A DNA stretch of 64,000 nucleotides from Methanosarcina baikalica (GCF_031461075.1 NZ_JAVKPK010000007.1:1-64000); one strand, 5' to 3'; positions 1 to 9,346 are shown, numbered from the stretch's first letter. Notes: generated by a model not told the origin, from the sequence alone. Numbers and translations are program-made.

Positions 1-609
1 GAAATAGCTTCTTCTTATTAGCAGCATATTCAAATCCACCTTTATATAGAAATGTTTGATTATACCACAGCAGAGTAAAAGACAGCTGGAAACTGAGTGA
101 AGGATTTAATTCCTTAACAGCTTCCACCAGTTAACAGCTTTACCTGTACAAATTTCCACAGCCAACTGCTTCATAAATGATTTTATTAGCGGTCGTCGTC
201 CTGCTTCTAATCATAAATTTTTCCATAAGATTGATGTTTATCTCTTTAGCGTGGTCGCTTTCCAGCTGGGAAATTATATTAATCCATGAAAAACAGCGAA
301 GAGCTCTGCTTTTCTTTATTATCTGAAACTGCGCTCTGGCTTGCTTCTCCAGGAGACTCGACTCTAAAGCAGCAGGAAACTTTCTTCTAAGCTCACCTGT
401 ATGCAGAAAGCCAGAATATACACAGCACGGAAAATGAGAACGGAATGCAAGTATGTGTATATTCTGAAAGAATATTAATTTACGATCGATGAAACACTCA
501 AAAGTATGCTATTTTAAAAATTAAGTACCTTAAAAAGTAAGGTACTTTAAAAGCGGCACAGCTTAAAAGTAACGCATCTGTATTTCGGCTTAAACAGAGT
601 TTTTACAGC
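1..609. other. Intergenic region at left edge
   Basis: No gene could be supported here. On the minus strand a stop-free stretch ends at a TAA at 142-140 and reads upstream to about position 430, but it has no start codon or ribosome binding site and resembles nothing I recognise. The right part is AT-rich and contains a short near-direct repeat around 525-555 (AGTACCTTAAAAAGTAAGGTACTTTAAA), which could form a hairpin (AAGTACCTT / AAGGTACTT) downstream of the neighbouring AAA ATPase gene and may act as its terminator. Confidence 0.4.
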
Positions 610-1728
610 TTAAACATAGAGTTCAGAAGGATCCTGAGGAAGTCCTTTTCTGCCAAGTTTTGCAAGAGCTTTTTCGAAATCCTTGCCTGTTACAATTTCC
701 CTGTCTTCAATAATTGCCTGGTGGAGAGCTGTCTTCAAAACCTTTTCCACAAGGTCCCTGCCCGAAAGCCCTTTTGTTTTCTTTGCAAGAGCCTGGAAAT
801 CGCAGTCCTCTACCGGCAAGGGGAAGGTTTTTACATTTGATTCGAAGATCCTGAGAACCTCTTCTTCTCCAGGGAGAACAAATTCGATCTCTTCTTCAAA
901 CCTGCTTCTTACAGCGGAGTCCAGGGAATTAATCCGGTTTGTGGAGCAGATAGTACATACTCCATCGCGTTCCACTATACCATCCATTTCGGTCAGGAGA
1001 GCGTTTACGATTTCACTTACATCTCCTCTTAACTCCTGGAATTTCCTGTCCAGGGCTATGGCATCAAGTTCGTCAATGAAAATGATACATGGAGCCATTT
1101 CTTCCGCCCGGTCGTAGAGCTGGTGAATCTGGCGGGCTCCGTCTCCCACGAATTCCCCTATAAGCTGGGTGGCTTTTACAGGAATGATGGGCACATCGGT
1201 TTTGTTTGCGAGGGCTTTTGCAAGCATTGTTTTTCCGGTTCCTGAGGGCCCGTAAAAAAGAATGTTTCTTGGCGCCCATTTCCCGAAACGCTCGGGCTCT
1301 TCGAGGAAACGTTCAATTAGCCTGCATTTTTGCTTTGCAGTTTCCTGCCCGACTACATCTTCGAATATAACACTGGTCTTTATTTCCGTAGACGATGGAA
1401 GGCCGTTTTCCTCTTCAGTTACGATAATTGAGGTTGAGTTTCCTATCATGGATTCTGCAGGTTCCACATCTATAATTCGGTAAGCAAAATCCGGAAACAT
1501 CCGTCGGTCAAAAAGATAATCTCCCTTGCGGGCAACATACCCATTCCACTGTTCTCTGGCATAGAATTCAAAAACATCCCTATTTTCAATAACAGGATAT
1601 TCGTCCATCATGCCGCTTAACGGATAACCTTCGGGCTTCAGAATAAGAAGCTCGGAAGTAGACTTCACAAACTCGGTATTGTTTTCAGGAGTTTTTTTCG
1701 CGTTCACTCTTTGTGAGACTGGTCGCAC
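610..1728 (-). CDS. Single-domain AAA-family ATPase (Cdc48/PAN-like ATPase domain)
   Basis: A 372-residue protein with one classical AAA ATPase domain in its C-terminal two thirds. Walker A GPSGTGKT lies at 160-167, Walker B IIFIDE at 215-220, the sensor-1/second-region-of-homology stretch CSTNRINSLDSAVRSRF at about 261-277 with candidate arginine fingers, and a C-terminal helical lid. The first 120 residues are not a recognised proteasome-activating-nucleotidase coiled coil or a Cdc48 N domain, so the substrate is unknown. Such ATPases remodel or unfold proteins as hexamers. The gene stands alone. The start is uncertain: the listed start is GTG without a clear ribosome binding site, and another in-frame GTG lies seven codons downstream. 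The ATPase call is secure; the biological role is not. Confidence 0.85.
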   Translation of the reverse strand: MRPVSQRVNAKKTPENNTEFVKSTSELLILKPEGYPLSGMMDEYPVIENRDVFEFYAREQWNGYVARKGDYLFDRRMFPDFAYRIIDVEPAESMIGNSTSIIVTEEENGLPSSTEIKTSVIFEDVVGQETAKQKCRLIERFLEEPERFGKWAPRNILFYGPSGTGKTMLAKALANKTDVPIIPVKATQLIGEFVGDGARQIHQLYDRAEEMAPCIIFIDELDAIALDRKFQELRGDVSEIVNALLTEMDGIVERDGVCTICSTNRINSLDSAVRSRFEEEIEFVLPGEEEVLRIFESNVKTFPLPVEDCDFQALAKKTKGLSGRDLVEKVLKTALHQAIIEDREIVTGKDFEKALAKLGRKGLPQDPSELYV

Positions 1729-2356
1729 TTTGTTATCAACTCGAATACTTTTCTATACCTCTATAGTGATCCGAAGAGCTAATAAAATTAACCCTATAAA
1801 CTAATCCGGATATTCGACTGCGAAAGGCTCACCTGGTTCGGAGAGTTAAGAAAATGGCCTTCTGAAATATTGCTATCGAGGCATTTGCGCGGTAGCCATC
1901 TGTCAGGTCTGTTCTTCGAGCCTCGGGCAATTATTATATATTCAGATATGCAATTTATCAGTGCATATGTCCTGAGGGACATTATATAAGTGTAAAATAT
2001 TTATATGAGTAGACAGATAAATGGTTTATTATTTGAAATATGCTTGAATCACTGATTGTGTAAAATAACAGGCTTTCTAAAGGTTCTAATGTTGGAATTT
2101 TAAGAGTGTAGCCCTTTATAATGCGCATGAAGATCTGATGTAAAAGAGAAAGCTAATATATTATATTAATAATATAAAATCCTAACTTATTGAATTAAAA
2201 TTATTTTCAAACATCGTTTGAAAATTTATGACTAATGTCTGGTAAATTGCCTGACTAATATATATCAATTCTTAAAATTGTACAGCAATATTACGCTGGT
2301 AATTAGCAGACTAATGACTTAAGAATCTCAGTACTAGATACGGGTAGTTTCAGAGC
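1729..2356. other. AT-rich intergenic region
   Basis: No gene supported. A short hairpin (ATGTCC-TGAG-GGACAT) occurs near 1967-1982, followed by AT-rich sequence with several TATA-like tracts around 1984-2010 and 2155-2180. The region must contain the promoter of the AAA ATPase (minus strand) and possibly of the small gene at 2357 (plus strand). Confidence 0.35.
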
Positions 2357-2554
2357 ATGATTTTTATGTTTACTATGGAGAACACGGAAGGTTTCGACCA
2401 GAAAACTCTTGATAAGATGAACTCTGAAGTCAAGAAAACTATGAGCAAGCACGATCCGAAGTCAAAGGACTACAAAAAAATATTCGAACAAGTTGAAGAT
2501 CAGGTCTTCGACAAATACTGTTCCGAGGTGTTCAGGCCCTCTCTCAAACTTTGA
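2357..2554 (+). CDS. Small hypothetical protein
   Basis: A 65-residue, highly charged, Lys/Asp/Glu-rich reading frame with no membrane segment or recognised domain. Codon composition looks coding (evenly charged, protein-like). Two starts are possible: ATG at 2357 or ATG at 2375, the latter giving a more hydrophilic 59-residue protein beginning MENTEGFDQ; neither has a convincing ribosome binding site. No operon partner. I do not recognise the family; it could be a lineage-specific small protein or, less likely, a chance frame. Confidence 0.45.
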   Translation: MIFMFTMENTEGFDQKTLDKMNSEVKKTMSKHDPKSKDYKKIFEQVEDQVFDKYCSEVFRPSLKL

Positions 2555-2664
2555 TAATTTGTCGTTCCGTAAACACTGCGCCGGTAAAATTTTATTTTTA
2601 TTTTATTACTTAGCTTTTAATTTTTACCGGCTTTAATTCCTTTAAAATAGATTTGATTACTTTA

Positions 2665-2754
2665 CTAGTGTTGCGTCAATCCTCAAAGATTCAATGATTC
2701 TGAATAGTTGCAATCGATTTTATACGACATTTTGTTGTTGACTCGACACTAGGG
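2665..2754. mobile_element. MITE-like element with 15-bp terminal inverted repeats and 8-bp target duplication
   Basis: The left end CTAGTGTTGCGTCAA (2665-2679) and the inverted right end TTGACTCGACACTAG (2738-2752) match at 13 of 15 positions as inverted repeats. The block is flanked by an 8-bp direct repeat TTACTTTA at 2657-2664 and 2755-2762, as expected for a target-site duplication. About 90 bp long with no coding capacity, so it would need a transposase in trans. The parent insertion sequence is not in this window. Confidence 0.65.
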
Positions 2755-2898
2755 TTACTTTAAATTTTACTTTTATTTAGAAATGTTATTCAAAGTTTCT
2801 TGATTTTTCTTTTAATTTTTAATTGAATTTCAGTCTTATCCGTAAGTTATTTTTGAGTTATATCGATCCTGAAGAAAGAGTATAGTCCCCTATATTTG

Positions 2899-2970
2899 TG
2901 AAAAATGAAAAGAGATTCTCTTGCTTATGGTTTTCAATAACTCACCCTCAAGACCTGAATTTCAATGTAA
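2899..2970. repeat. Dispersed repeat, copy 1
   Basis: The segment with AAAGAGATTCT and CAATAACTCACCCTCAAGAC is about three quarters identical to 27061-27135 (AAAGAGATTCT ... CAATAACTCACCCCCAAGAC). It is probably a remnant of an insertion-sequence end or another dispersed element; no terminal inverted repeats were seen. Confidence 0.5.
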
Positions 2971-3053
2971 CTTATATTGTAACTATTTTTGTCTTTTTTT
3001 GGATTTACCTGTATCGATAACTTTTTTTATATCCCTACCTCTTATTCTCAATT

Positions 3054-3587
3054 ATGATTCATTGCAACAAAATCAAGGCTTTGAGTTTTTTCCTTCTCAT
3101 TATGCTTTTGTTTGTCCCGATCGCAGGTGCGGCCTCAAATGCAGGTGAGATCCGGAAAGCCGACCTTTTTGAAGCCCCTGAGAATTCTACTGCTGATAAT
3201 GATCTCTTTACAGAACTGAGTGAAAAAGCCGGGCTTTATAACAAGAATTTCGATCAAGTTCCCGCAATTCTCCAAAGGCTTGTGGCCAGTGAAGAAATTT
3301 CCGGAAAAATTAAACTTGATAACGGCGAAATGCTTTACGTGACTTTACTTATGAGAGGAGGACAAATAGGGGAGTTTTATAGGTATGATACTTCTACGGA
3401 CCCAAACTCTAAGTTAGGGCCTACCATAAAAGTGGAAACCGATGAGCAAACAGTAAAAAGAGTGCTTGATTCGAAAGACCCCTTTAAGGAAGCCATAAAA
3501 AGCATGAATGAGGATTCTTTAAAGGTGGAAACTAAAGGTTTCTTCCGAAACACCGTGCTCTGGACTTTAAAGCATTTTTATCCATGA
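3054..3587 (+). CDS. Secreted hypothetical protein with N-terminal signal peptide
   Basis: A 177-residue protein. Residues 1-27 form a typical signal peptide: a Lys-containing start, a hydrophobic core LSFFLLIMLLFVPIAG and a probable cleavage after the GAA stretch near residue 27. The mature part is hydrophilic, about 150 residues, with no cysteine pair, lipobox or second membrane segment, so it is probably released or loosely cell-surface associated. No recognised domain. The gene is transcribed towards the convergent glmU gene and shares the terminator at 3615-3645. The start ATG at 3054 is preceded by AT-rich sequence without a clear Shine-Dalgarno motif, suggesting a leaderless or short-leader message. 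Confidence 0.6.
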   Translation: MIHCNKIKALSFFLLIMLLFVPIAGAASNAGEIRKADLFEAPENSTADNDLFTELSEKAGLYNKNFDQVPAILQRLVASEEISGKIKLDNGEMLYVTLLMRGGQIGEFYRYDTSTDPNSKLGPTIKVETDEQTVKRVLDSKDPFKEAIKSMNEDSLKVETKGFFRNTVLWTLKHFYP

Positions 3588-3614
3588 GCTCAATAAAAAA
3601 ATTAATTTAAAATG

Positions 3615-3645
3615 CCCTTTCCTCCTTATTTTTTAGGGGAAAGGG
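3615..3645. terminator. Hairpin terminator between convergent genes
   Basis: A perfect 8-bp stem (CCCTTTCC at 3615-3622 with GGAAAGGG at 3638-3645) encloses a loop containing TTATTTTTTA. It lies between the stop codons of the plus-strand secreted-protein gene and the minus-strand glmU gene and could serve both. Confidence 0.55.
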
Positions 3646-3680
3646 TTCTGACCTTATTTGTCAGAATTTCAATGTCAGGA

Positions 3681-4874
3681 TCAATGCTTGACAACCTCTC
3701 CAGGATACGTATATCTTCCCTTTTCCATTATCACGCCGATATTTATACTTGTATTGATACCGGTATGCACGTCATCTCCCATAATCACTCCGAGCTTTCT
3801 CCTGCCTGAGTCAAGAATCCTTCCTTTCACCATTACTTTTATATTTTTCCCGTCATGACGGAGATTTGCAACTTTCGTGCCCGCCCCAAAATTACAACGG
3901 CGCCCGATGATGCTGTCTCCTACATAACTCAGGTGCCCCACATGGGTATCTTCCATTATAATTGTGTTCTTAATTTCCACAGCATTTCCGACTCTAACGT
4001 GATTTCCGATTGCAGTGGAGGGGCGGATAAAACAATTCGGCCCTAGATCACAGTTTTCCCCAATTACCACAGGCCCTTCAATATAAGAGCCGTTTCTTAT
4101 AAGGGTGCCTTTTCCGATTACAACCTCACCTTTTATAGTTGCATTCGGCTCTACCGTGCCTTCGCACATGCCCTTAAGGTCTTTCAGGAGGTATTCGTTT
4201 GCTTTCAAAAGGTCCCAGGGGTACCCTATATCTATCCACCTGCTTTCGAGGGGGCTGTAGCCTACAGCTGCTCCGCTGTCGATCAACATCTGGATGGAAT
4301 CCGTAATCTCGAATTCCTTTCTCACCGATTCCGGGGTCCTGTCAATAAGGTCAAATATAGATTCCCTGAAGAGATATATTCCGGCATTTGCAAGGTTAGT
4401 GGGAGGATTTTTAGGTTTCTCTATTATTCTGATCACTTTATTATTTTCGGTCTCAAGAACTCCGAAATCAGATGGATTCTCCACCTCTTTTACGCAGATG
4501 ACAGCTTCTTCTGTCCTTGAAAGCAGGGCTTTTAAGTCCTCCTGCCCGATAAGCATGTCCCCATTAAGTACAAGGAACTCCCCCTCAACATATCCCCTTG
4601 CATACCCTATTGCATTTGCAGTTCCTAGCTGTTCCCTCTGCCGTACGTAATCTATGCTTACTCCCCATCTGCTCCCGTCTCCGAAATACTCTTTTATCTT
4701 CTCTTCCTGATAACCTGTGATGAAGACAAAACCCTCAATGCCTGTTTTTATGGCTGAGTTAAGGATATGCTCGAGTATGGGTTTGTTTGCGACCTGGAGC
4801 ATGACTTTAGGACAGCCAGAAGTAAGAGGCTCCATCCTTGTGCCTTTGCCTGCCACAAGGACAACTGCTTTCAT
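3681..4874 (-). CDS. glmU: Bifunctional sugar-1-phosphate nucleotidylyltransferase/acetyltransferase (GlmU type)
   Basis: A 397-residue enzyme. The N-terminal half is a nucleotidyltransferase fold opening with the signature LVAGKGTRMEPLT (residues 6-18) and Lys 24 in GCPKVML; LNGDML carries the metal-binding Asp. From about residue 240 the protein is a left-handed beta-helix with repeated hexapeptides (I-G-x-G-x, VVIGEN, AIGNHVRVG). Archaeal GlmU of this layout makes UDP-GlcNAc from glucosamine-1-phosphate by acetylation and uridylylation. Its start overlaps the stop of glmM by four bases (ATGA), and it is the last gene of the glm operon. A second paralogue opens the operon, so division of substrates between the two is possible. 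Confidence 0.88.
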   Translation of the reverse strand: MKAVVLVAGKGTRMEPLTSGCPKVMLQVANKPILEHILNSAIKTGIEGFVFITGYQEEKIKEYFGDGSRWGVSIDYVRQREQLGTANAIGYARGYVEGEFLVLNGDMLIGQEDLKALLSRTEEAVICVKEVENPSDFGVLETENNKVIRIIEKPKNPPTNLANAGIYLFRESIFDLIDRTPESVRKEFEITDSIQMLIDSGAAVGYSPLESRWIDIGYPWDLLKANEYLLKDLKGMCEGTVEPNATIKGEVVIGKGTLIRNGSYIEGPVVIGENCDLGPNCFIRPSTAIGNHVRVGNAVEIKNTIIMEDTHVGHLSYVGDSIIGRRCNFGAGTKVANLRHDGKNIKVMVKGRILDSGRRKLGVIMGDDVHTGINTSINIGVIMEKGRYTYPGEVVKH

Positions 4875-6175
4875 TTAAGCGCCTCCGTTACTAGGTTTTT
4901 AGCCATCTCAAAAATTTCATCAACGTTTTCCCGGGCTTCAGCCGTAATTCTCACTTTTGCCTCTGTGCCCGAGGGGCGGACAAGTACCCAGCCATTTTCC
5001 ATTTCCACACGGATTCCGTCGATATCAAGGACTTTTCCCAGGGGCTCGAGTTTAACCTTTATTTTTCCCATAAACTCTGCCTTTTTCTCGTTTGCACAGG
5101 GGAAAGCCCCTCTTTTTGTGGCATACCTGGGAAGCTCTTCTCGAAGCTCACTTAATTTTTTATCCTTCAAAATCTCAACAAGTCTTGCGGCCGCATAAAT
5201 CCCGTCCGGGCAGTAGGAAATCTTCGGAAAAATCCAGCTTCCTGAAGGCTCACCTCCGTAGATAGCTCCGCACTGTTTTATGCCTTCTGCGACATAGACG
5301 TCTCCAACCCTTGTCCTCACAATTTCCGAACCTTTAAGAGAATCGTCAACCATCATCGACGTGTCCACAGGCACTACAACTGTCCCTTTATTGCCTCTGC
5401 ATTCAAAGAGCCCGAAAATTGCAAGCAGCTCGTCTCCTGACACAAAATTGCCTTTCTCGTCTACTGCCATCATCCTGTCTGCATCACCATCGTGCGCTAT
5501 TCCCAGATCGGCTCCGAAATCTACAACAGCTTTCTTGAGCATGGAAAGGTTTTCATCTGTCGGCTCCGGATTTCTTGCAGGAAAGTGGCCATCGGGCTGG
5601 GCATTCAGGGTTATTACCTCACAGCCCAGTTCCTGGAGGAGATAAGGGCTGATTGTCCCTCCTGCCCCGCATCCGCAGTCCAGCACGATTTTCAGGCTGG
5701 AACTTCCGACGAGCTTTTTAATCATATTCATATGATCCCGAATAGCATTTCCGTCTTCTTCGAATTTGCCTATCAGGTTCCAGGGAACCCTGGAAAAGCT
5801 CTTATCTTCAATAGCTGTTTCAATCTCGTCCTGCTGAGCCGAATCAAAAGCCATGCCGTCAGGATTCCAGAGTTTGATCCCCACATATTCAGAAGGGTTG
5901 TGGGAGGCTGTGACCATTACACCGCATTCGTATTCTCTGGCTGCGTATGCCAGGGTTGGAGTGGTAACAAGGCCTACCTCTGTAACAGCACAACCTGATG
6001 CTGTCAGTCCTGCAATCAAAGCATGTTCGATCATCGGGGCCGAAACTCTTGGATCCCTCCCGATAACTGCAGTCTTTTTCCGGCTTCCCAATACAAGCCC
6101 TACATTAAGTGCAAGTTCGGGCGTGATTTCCTTGTTTGCGATTCCTCTTATTCCTGAAGATCCGAACAGTTTCAT
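4871..6175 (-). CDS. glmM: Phosphoglucosamine mutase
   Basis: A 434-residue alpha-D-phosphohexomutase that converts glucosamine-6-phosphate to glucosamine-1-phosphate. It begins with the family signature MKLFGSSGIRG; the phosphoserine loop VTASHNPSEY has the catalytic Ser at about 91, and the metal-binding loop DGDADR follows. The C-terminal RPSGTEAKVRITAE is the phosphate-binding loop. I prefer the ATG at 6175 because GGAG sits eight bases upstream; a GTG three codons earlier (6184) is possible. The gene lies between glmS and glmU, overlapping the latter by four bases, so the three steps from fructose-6-phosphate to UDP-GlcNAc are encoded in order. Phosphomannomutase activity cannot be excluded from sequence alone. 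Confidence 0.9.
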   Translation of the reverse strand: MKLFGSSGIRGIANKEITPELALNVGLVLGSRKKTAVIGRDPRVSAPMIEHALIAGLTASGCAVTEVGLVTTPTLAYAAREYECGVMVTASHNPSEYVGIKLWNPDGMAFDSAQQDEIETAIEDKSFSRVPWNLIGKFEEDGNAIRDHMNMIKKLVGSSSLKIVLDCGCGAGGTISPYLLQELGCEVITLNAQPDGHFPARNPEPTDENLSMLKKAVVDFGADLGIAHDGDADRMMAVDEKGNFVSGDELLAIFGLFECRGNKGTVVVPVDTSMMVDDSLKGSEIVRTRVGDVYVAEGIKQCGAIYGGEPSGSWIFPKISYCPDGIYAAARLVEILKDKKLSELREELPRYATKRGAFPCANEKKAEFMGKIKVKLEPLGKVLDIDGIRVEMENGWVLVRPSGTEAKVRITAEARENVDEIFEMAKNLVTEALK

Positions 6176-6255
6176 GTATCCCACTCCGAAGTTTCATGAA
6201 GTGTATTTTTCTCGAATTCTCTCGATTTTTCAATTATAAATATTCAGTCTTTTCA

Positions 6256-8109
6256 TTATTCTACAGTGACGCTTTTCGCAAGGTTGCGCGGTTTATCAAT
6301 AGAGCAACCTCGAGCAAGAGCAGTATAGTAAGCAAGCAACTGGAGAACTACAACACTGAGCAACGGAGAAAGCAGTTCATCACTCCGCGGAACTGTGAGG
6401 ACTATATCTGCATACTTTCCTATCTCCGTATCCGTGTTATCAGCCACTGCGATAACAATCGCGTCCCTTGCTTTTACTTCTTTTATATTGCTCAGCACCT
6501 TGTCGTAAGTCTGTCCTCTTGTTGCAATTGTGATTACCGGTGTTCCTTTTTCAAGCAGGGCAATTGGCCCGTGCTTAAGCTCTCCAGCGGCAAAGCCCTC
6601 TGCATGCAAGTAGGAAATTTCTTTTAGTTTGAGAGCCCCTTCAAGGGCAATTGGATAGTTCAGATGCCTGCCAAGGAAGAAGTAGCTCTTTGAATTAGCA
6701 AAGTTCTCTGCACATTCCTTTATTGCTTCTTTCTGGTTGAGAATCTGCTGAATCTGGCCCGGCACCTTCCGGATTGCCGTAATGAATCTTTTAACATAAT
6801 CAGGGCTTAACTTGCCTCTTGCGAGAGCAAATTTTACTGCAAGCAAATAAAGGAGGATCAGCTGAGTGCTGAAGGTCTTGGTCGCCGCAACCCCTATCTC
6901 AGGCCCTGCTATGGTATATAGTACACTATTGGCTTCTCGGGTAATGGTGCTTCCTACAACGTTCGTTATTGCAAGAGTAGGGCAATTGTAAGACATGATC
7001 TCCCGAACGGCTGCGAGGGTATCTGCAGTCTCTCCCGACTGGGTGATTGCTATTGCAAGAGTCCCATCATTCATAACCGGGCTTCTGTACCTGTATTCCG
7101 AGCAGATATCTATGTCGCAGTGAATTCCTGCCAGCTGCTCAAAAAGGTATTTTCCAAGCAGCCCTGCATGCCAGGAGGTCCCACATGCCAGAATCTGAAC
7201 CCTTGAAAGTTTCCTTATCTCCTCCTCGCTCATGTTCAGTTCTTTGAGATCTATGGTTCCTTCAAGCTCCGAGACCTTGCCTGCGAGGGTATTATGAATT
7301 GCACTCACCTGCTCGTGAATCTCTTTAAGCATAAAGTGTTCATAACCAGCTTTTTCAGCAGCTTCAAAGTCCCATTCTATCTTTTCTATCTTCTTTTCCT
7401 TGACATTTCCTTCTCTGTCAAAGATCTCTACACTAGAAGGAGTTAGAATTGCTGTGTCAAAATCATCTACGAATATAACGTCTCTTGTAGAATTCAAAAA
7501 AGCAGTTACATCCGATGCGGCAAAGTTTTCCCCTTTGCCAAGTCCTATAACAAGAGGGCTGTCTTTTCGAGCGAGCACGAGTTTATCAGGTTCGTCAGCG
7601 CAGAGAATCGCAAGGGCGTAGGAGCCCTCAATTTCCTTCAGGGCTTCTCTGAGTCCTGTAAGGAGTTCGCATTTTGCTTCTGTTCCGTTAGGTTTCTCAT
7701 ATATGTGCTTGTGCAGGAGATGTGCAATCACTTCTGTATCTGTTTCCGACTTAAACTCGTATCCCTCTGCAGTCAGCTTCTCTTTCAATGCCATATAGTT
7801 CTCGATAATCCCGTTATGCACGACCGAAATCTTACATGGATTTCCAGAGTTGTGCGGGTGGGCATTTTCCGTGCTTGGACGTCCGTGGGTTGCCCAGCGG
7901 GTATGGCCTATTCCTAAGTTTCCGCCAATTCCTTTCGGGAGTACGGCTTCGAGATTTACAATTTTACCTACTGATTTGTAAGTATCGAGTCCGCTGCCCA
8001 GAACCGTAATACCAGCGGAGTCATATCCACGGTACTCGAGTTTTTTGAGGGACTCTATAATAACAGATGCAGCAGAATTCTCCCCTGCATATCCTACGAT
8101 TCCACACAT
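6256..8109 (-). CDS. glmS: Glutamine--fructose-6-phosphate aminotransferase (isomerizing)
   Basis: A 617-residue enzyme of the usual full length. The N-terminal glutaminase domain starts MCGIVGYAG, so Cys 2 becomes the N-terminal nucleophile, and GHTRWATHG, HNSGNP and HNGIIENY are the class II amidotransferase motifs. Two SIS sugar-isomerase domains follow (ACGTSWHAG, ITQSGETADTL, LKLKEISYLHAEGF with the catalytic Lys/Glu/His set). The C-terminus KPRNLAKSVTVE is the conserved tail that closes the active site. It supplies glucosamine-6-phosphate for surface glycan and UDP-GlcNAc synthesis. It is transcribed 20 bases after the upstream GlmU paralogue and about 80 bases before glmM. Confidence 0.95.
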   Translation of the reverse strand: MCGIVGYAGENSAASVIIESLKKLEYRGYDSAGITVLGSGLDTYKSVGKIVNLEAVLPKGIGGNLGIGHTRWATHGRPSTENAHPHNSGNPCKISVVHNGIIENYMALKEKLTAEGYEFKSETDTEVIAHLLHKHIYEKPNGTEAKCELLTGLREALKEIEGSYALAILCADEPDKLVLARKDSPLVIGLGKGENFAASDVTAFLNSTRDVIFVDDFDTAILTPSSVEIFDREGNVKEKKIEKIEWDFEAAEKAGYEHFMLKEIHEQVSAIHNTLAGKVSELEGTIDLKELNMSEEEIRKLSRVQILACGTSWHAGLLGKYLFEQLAGIHCDIDICSEYRYRSPVMNDGTLAIAITQSGETADTLAAVREIMSYNCPTLAITNVVGSTITREANSVLYTIAGPEIGVAATKTFSTQLILLYLLAVKFALARGKLSPDYVKRFITAIRKVPGQIQQILNQKEAIKECAENFANSKSYFFLGRHLNYPIALEGALKLKEISYLHAEGFAAGELKHGPIALLEKGTPVITIATRGQTYDKVLSNIKEVKARDAIVIAVADNTDTEIGKYADIVLTVPRSDELLSPLLSVVVLQLLAYYTALARGCSIDKPRNLAKSVTVE

Positions 8110-8128
8110 TTTTTTACCCCTTTTGAAA

Positions 8129-9346
8129 TTAAAGAACTACCGAATGACGGGACAGATCTCTGTATATGGTATTTCCAGATTCTACCTGGCAGTCGACAGC
8201 TATAGTTACTCCGGCTTTCACAAGTACGCTGTTCCCGATCCGATTATCGTCTCCAAATATGGTACCGAGTCTGGGGGCTCGATGAAGAGTTTTATTCATA
8301 GTGATCAACAGACCTTCTTTTTCTTCAACAAAGAAACCTGAGCCAATTGTATTATTGCTTCCAATTATGGAATTGGAGATCTGCCCGTGCGAGTATATCC
8401 TGCAGTCATTCATTATTATACTATTCTGGATCTCGGTAAATGACCTGATCGATACGTTGTCTCCTATTGTTGTGGAGGGCAGGATAACAACATTGGGGCC
8501 TATATCGCAATTGTCTCCTATAACAACAGGACCTACAATGTAAGTTCCGGAGCGAATCCTTGTGTTTTTTCCTATTGCTACCTTTCCCCGAATTACAACT
8601 CCTTCTTCCACTTCTCCTTCAACCTTCAGATTCCTGGAGGAATTTAACACTATGGCATTTGCTTTTAACAGATCCCAGGAATGGACAGCATCCAGCCATT
8701 TTGATTCTGTCGGGACGGAAGTAACTGTTTTTCCCTCGTCTATCATAATCTGCAGAGTATCAGTTATTGCATACTCTCCATTTTCGGATATCGGGGTTTT
8801 TTCGATGGTTTCAAAGATCTGCGGCGTAAAAACATAAATTCCGGTATTTACAATACGGCTCAGATCTCCGGGCCTTTTTTCCAGGATCCTTGTAACTTTA
8901 TTTTTTTCTTTAAGAACCACACCGTAACCTGCCGTCTCTTCCATCCTCACTGTTAGAAGGCTTGCGACTCCACCGTAATTCTTAATGAGATCGGCTATAG
9001 TTTTTGGTTCAACCAGATTATCTCCGTTCAGCACTAGAAATTCTGAGTCTTCGGGGCCGATAAATTTCTTTGCCTGTTCAATTGCGTGTGCAGTGCCAAG
9101 CTGAGCTTTCTGTTCTACATATCTAATTTTCACCCCGAAGTTCAGCCCGTCTTCAAAATAGTCCATTATTCGTTCTTTTTCATATCCGACAATCAATATA
9201 ATATCGGTTATCCCATTTTTTTCAAGCGAAGCTATGACATGCTCCAGAATGGGCCTGTTGGCGATAGGAAGCATTACTTTTGAACGAGTAAGAGTGAGAG
9301 GTCTGCAGCGCAACCCTTCTCCGGCTGCAAGGATAATAGCTTTCAT
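8129..9346 (-). CDS. GlmU-like sugar-1-phosphate nucleotidylyltransferase with left-handed beta-helix domain (paralogue)
   Basis: A 405-residue protein with the same architecture as the GlmU at the other end of the operon: nucleotidyltransferase signature LAAGEGLRCRPLT (residues 6-18), Lys 24 (SKVMLPIANRP), LNGDNL metal site, and a hexapeptide-repeat beta-helix from about residue 245. The signature loop differs (GLRCRPLT instead of GTRMEPLT), and the C-terminal region differs, ending in DLSRHSVVL. It could make UDP-GlcNAc, or a related nucleotide sugar such as UDP- or dTDP-glucose. It is the first gene of the operon, with AAGGAT upstream of the ATG and a TATA-like box further up. Confidence 0.82.
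   Translation of the reverse strand: MKAIILAAGEGLRCRPLTLTRSKVMLPIANRPILEHVIASLEKNGITDIILIVGYEKERIMDYFEDGLNFGVKIRYVEQKAQLGTAHAIEQAKKFIGPEDSEFLVLNGDNLVEPKTIADLIKNYGGVASLLTVRMEETAGYGVVLKEKNKVTRILEKRPGDLSRIVNTGIYVFTPQIFETIEKTPISENGEYAITDTLQIMIDEGKTVTSVPTESKWLDAVHSWDLLKANAIVLNSSRNLKVEGEVEEGVVIRGKVAIGKNTRIRSGTYIVGPVVIGDNCDIGPNVVILPSTTIGDNVSIRSFTEIQNSIIMNDCRIYSHGQISNSIIGSNNTIGSGFFVEEKEGLLITMNKTLHRAPRLGTIFGDDNRIGNSVLVKAGVTIAVDCQVESGNTIYRDLSRHSVVL

Larger units (their letters stand above)
2555..3053. other. Intergenic region holding a MITE-like element and a dispersed repeat
   Basis: No gene supported. It holds the short inverted-repeat element at 2665-2754 and a 70-bp stretch at 2899-2970 that recurs at 27061-27135. 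An open frame at 2921-3148 overlaps both this repeat and the following gene and is taken as spurious. Confidence 0.5.

Noticed and set aside
142..430. Stop-free minus-strand stretch at the left edge
   Set aside because: No start codon and no recognisable protein; may be chance.
2921..3148. 75-codon frame upstream of the secreted protein
   Set aside because: Overlaps the real gene in another frame and the dispersed repeat; no recognisable protein features.
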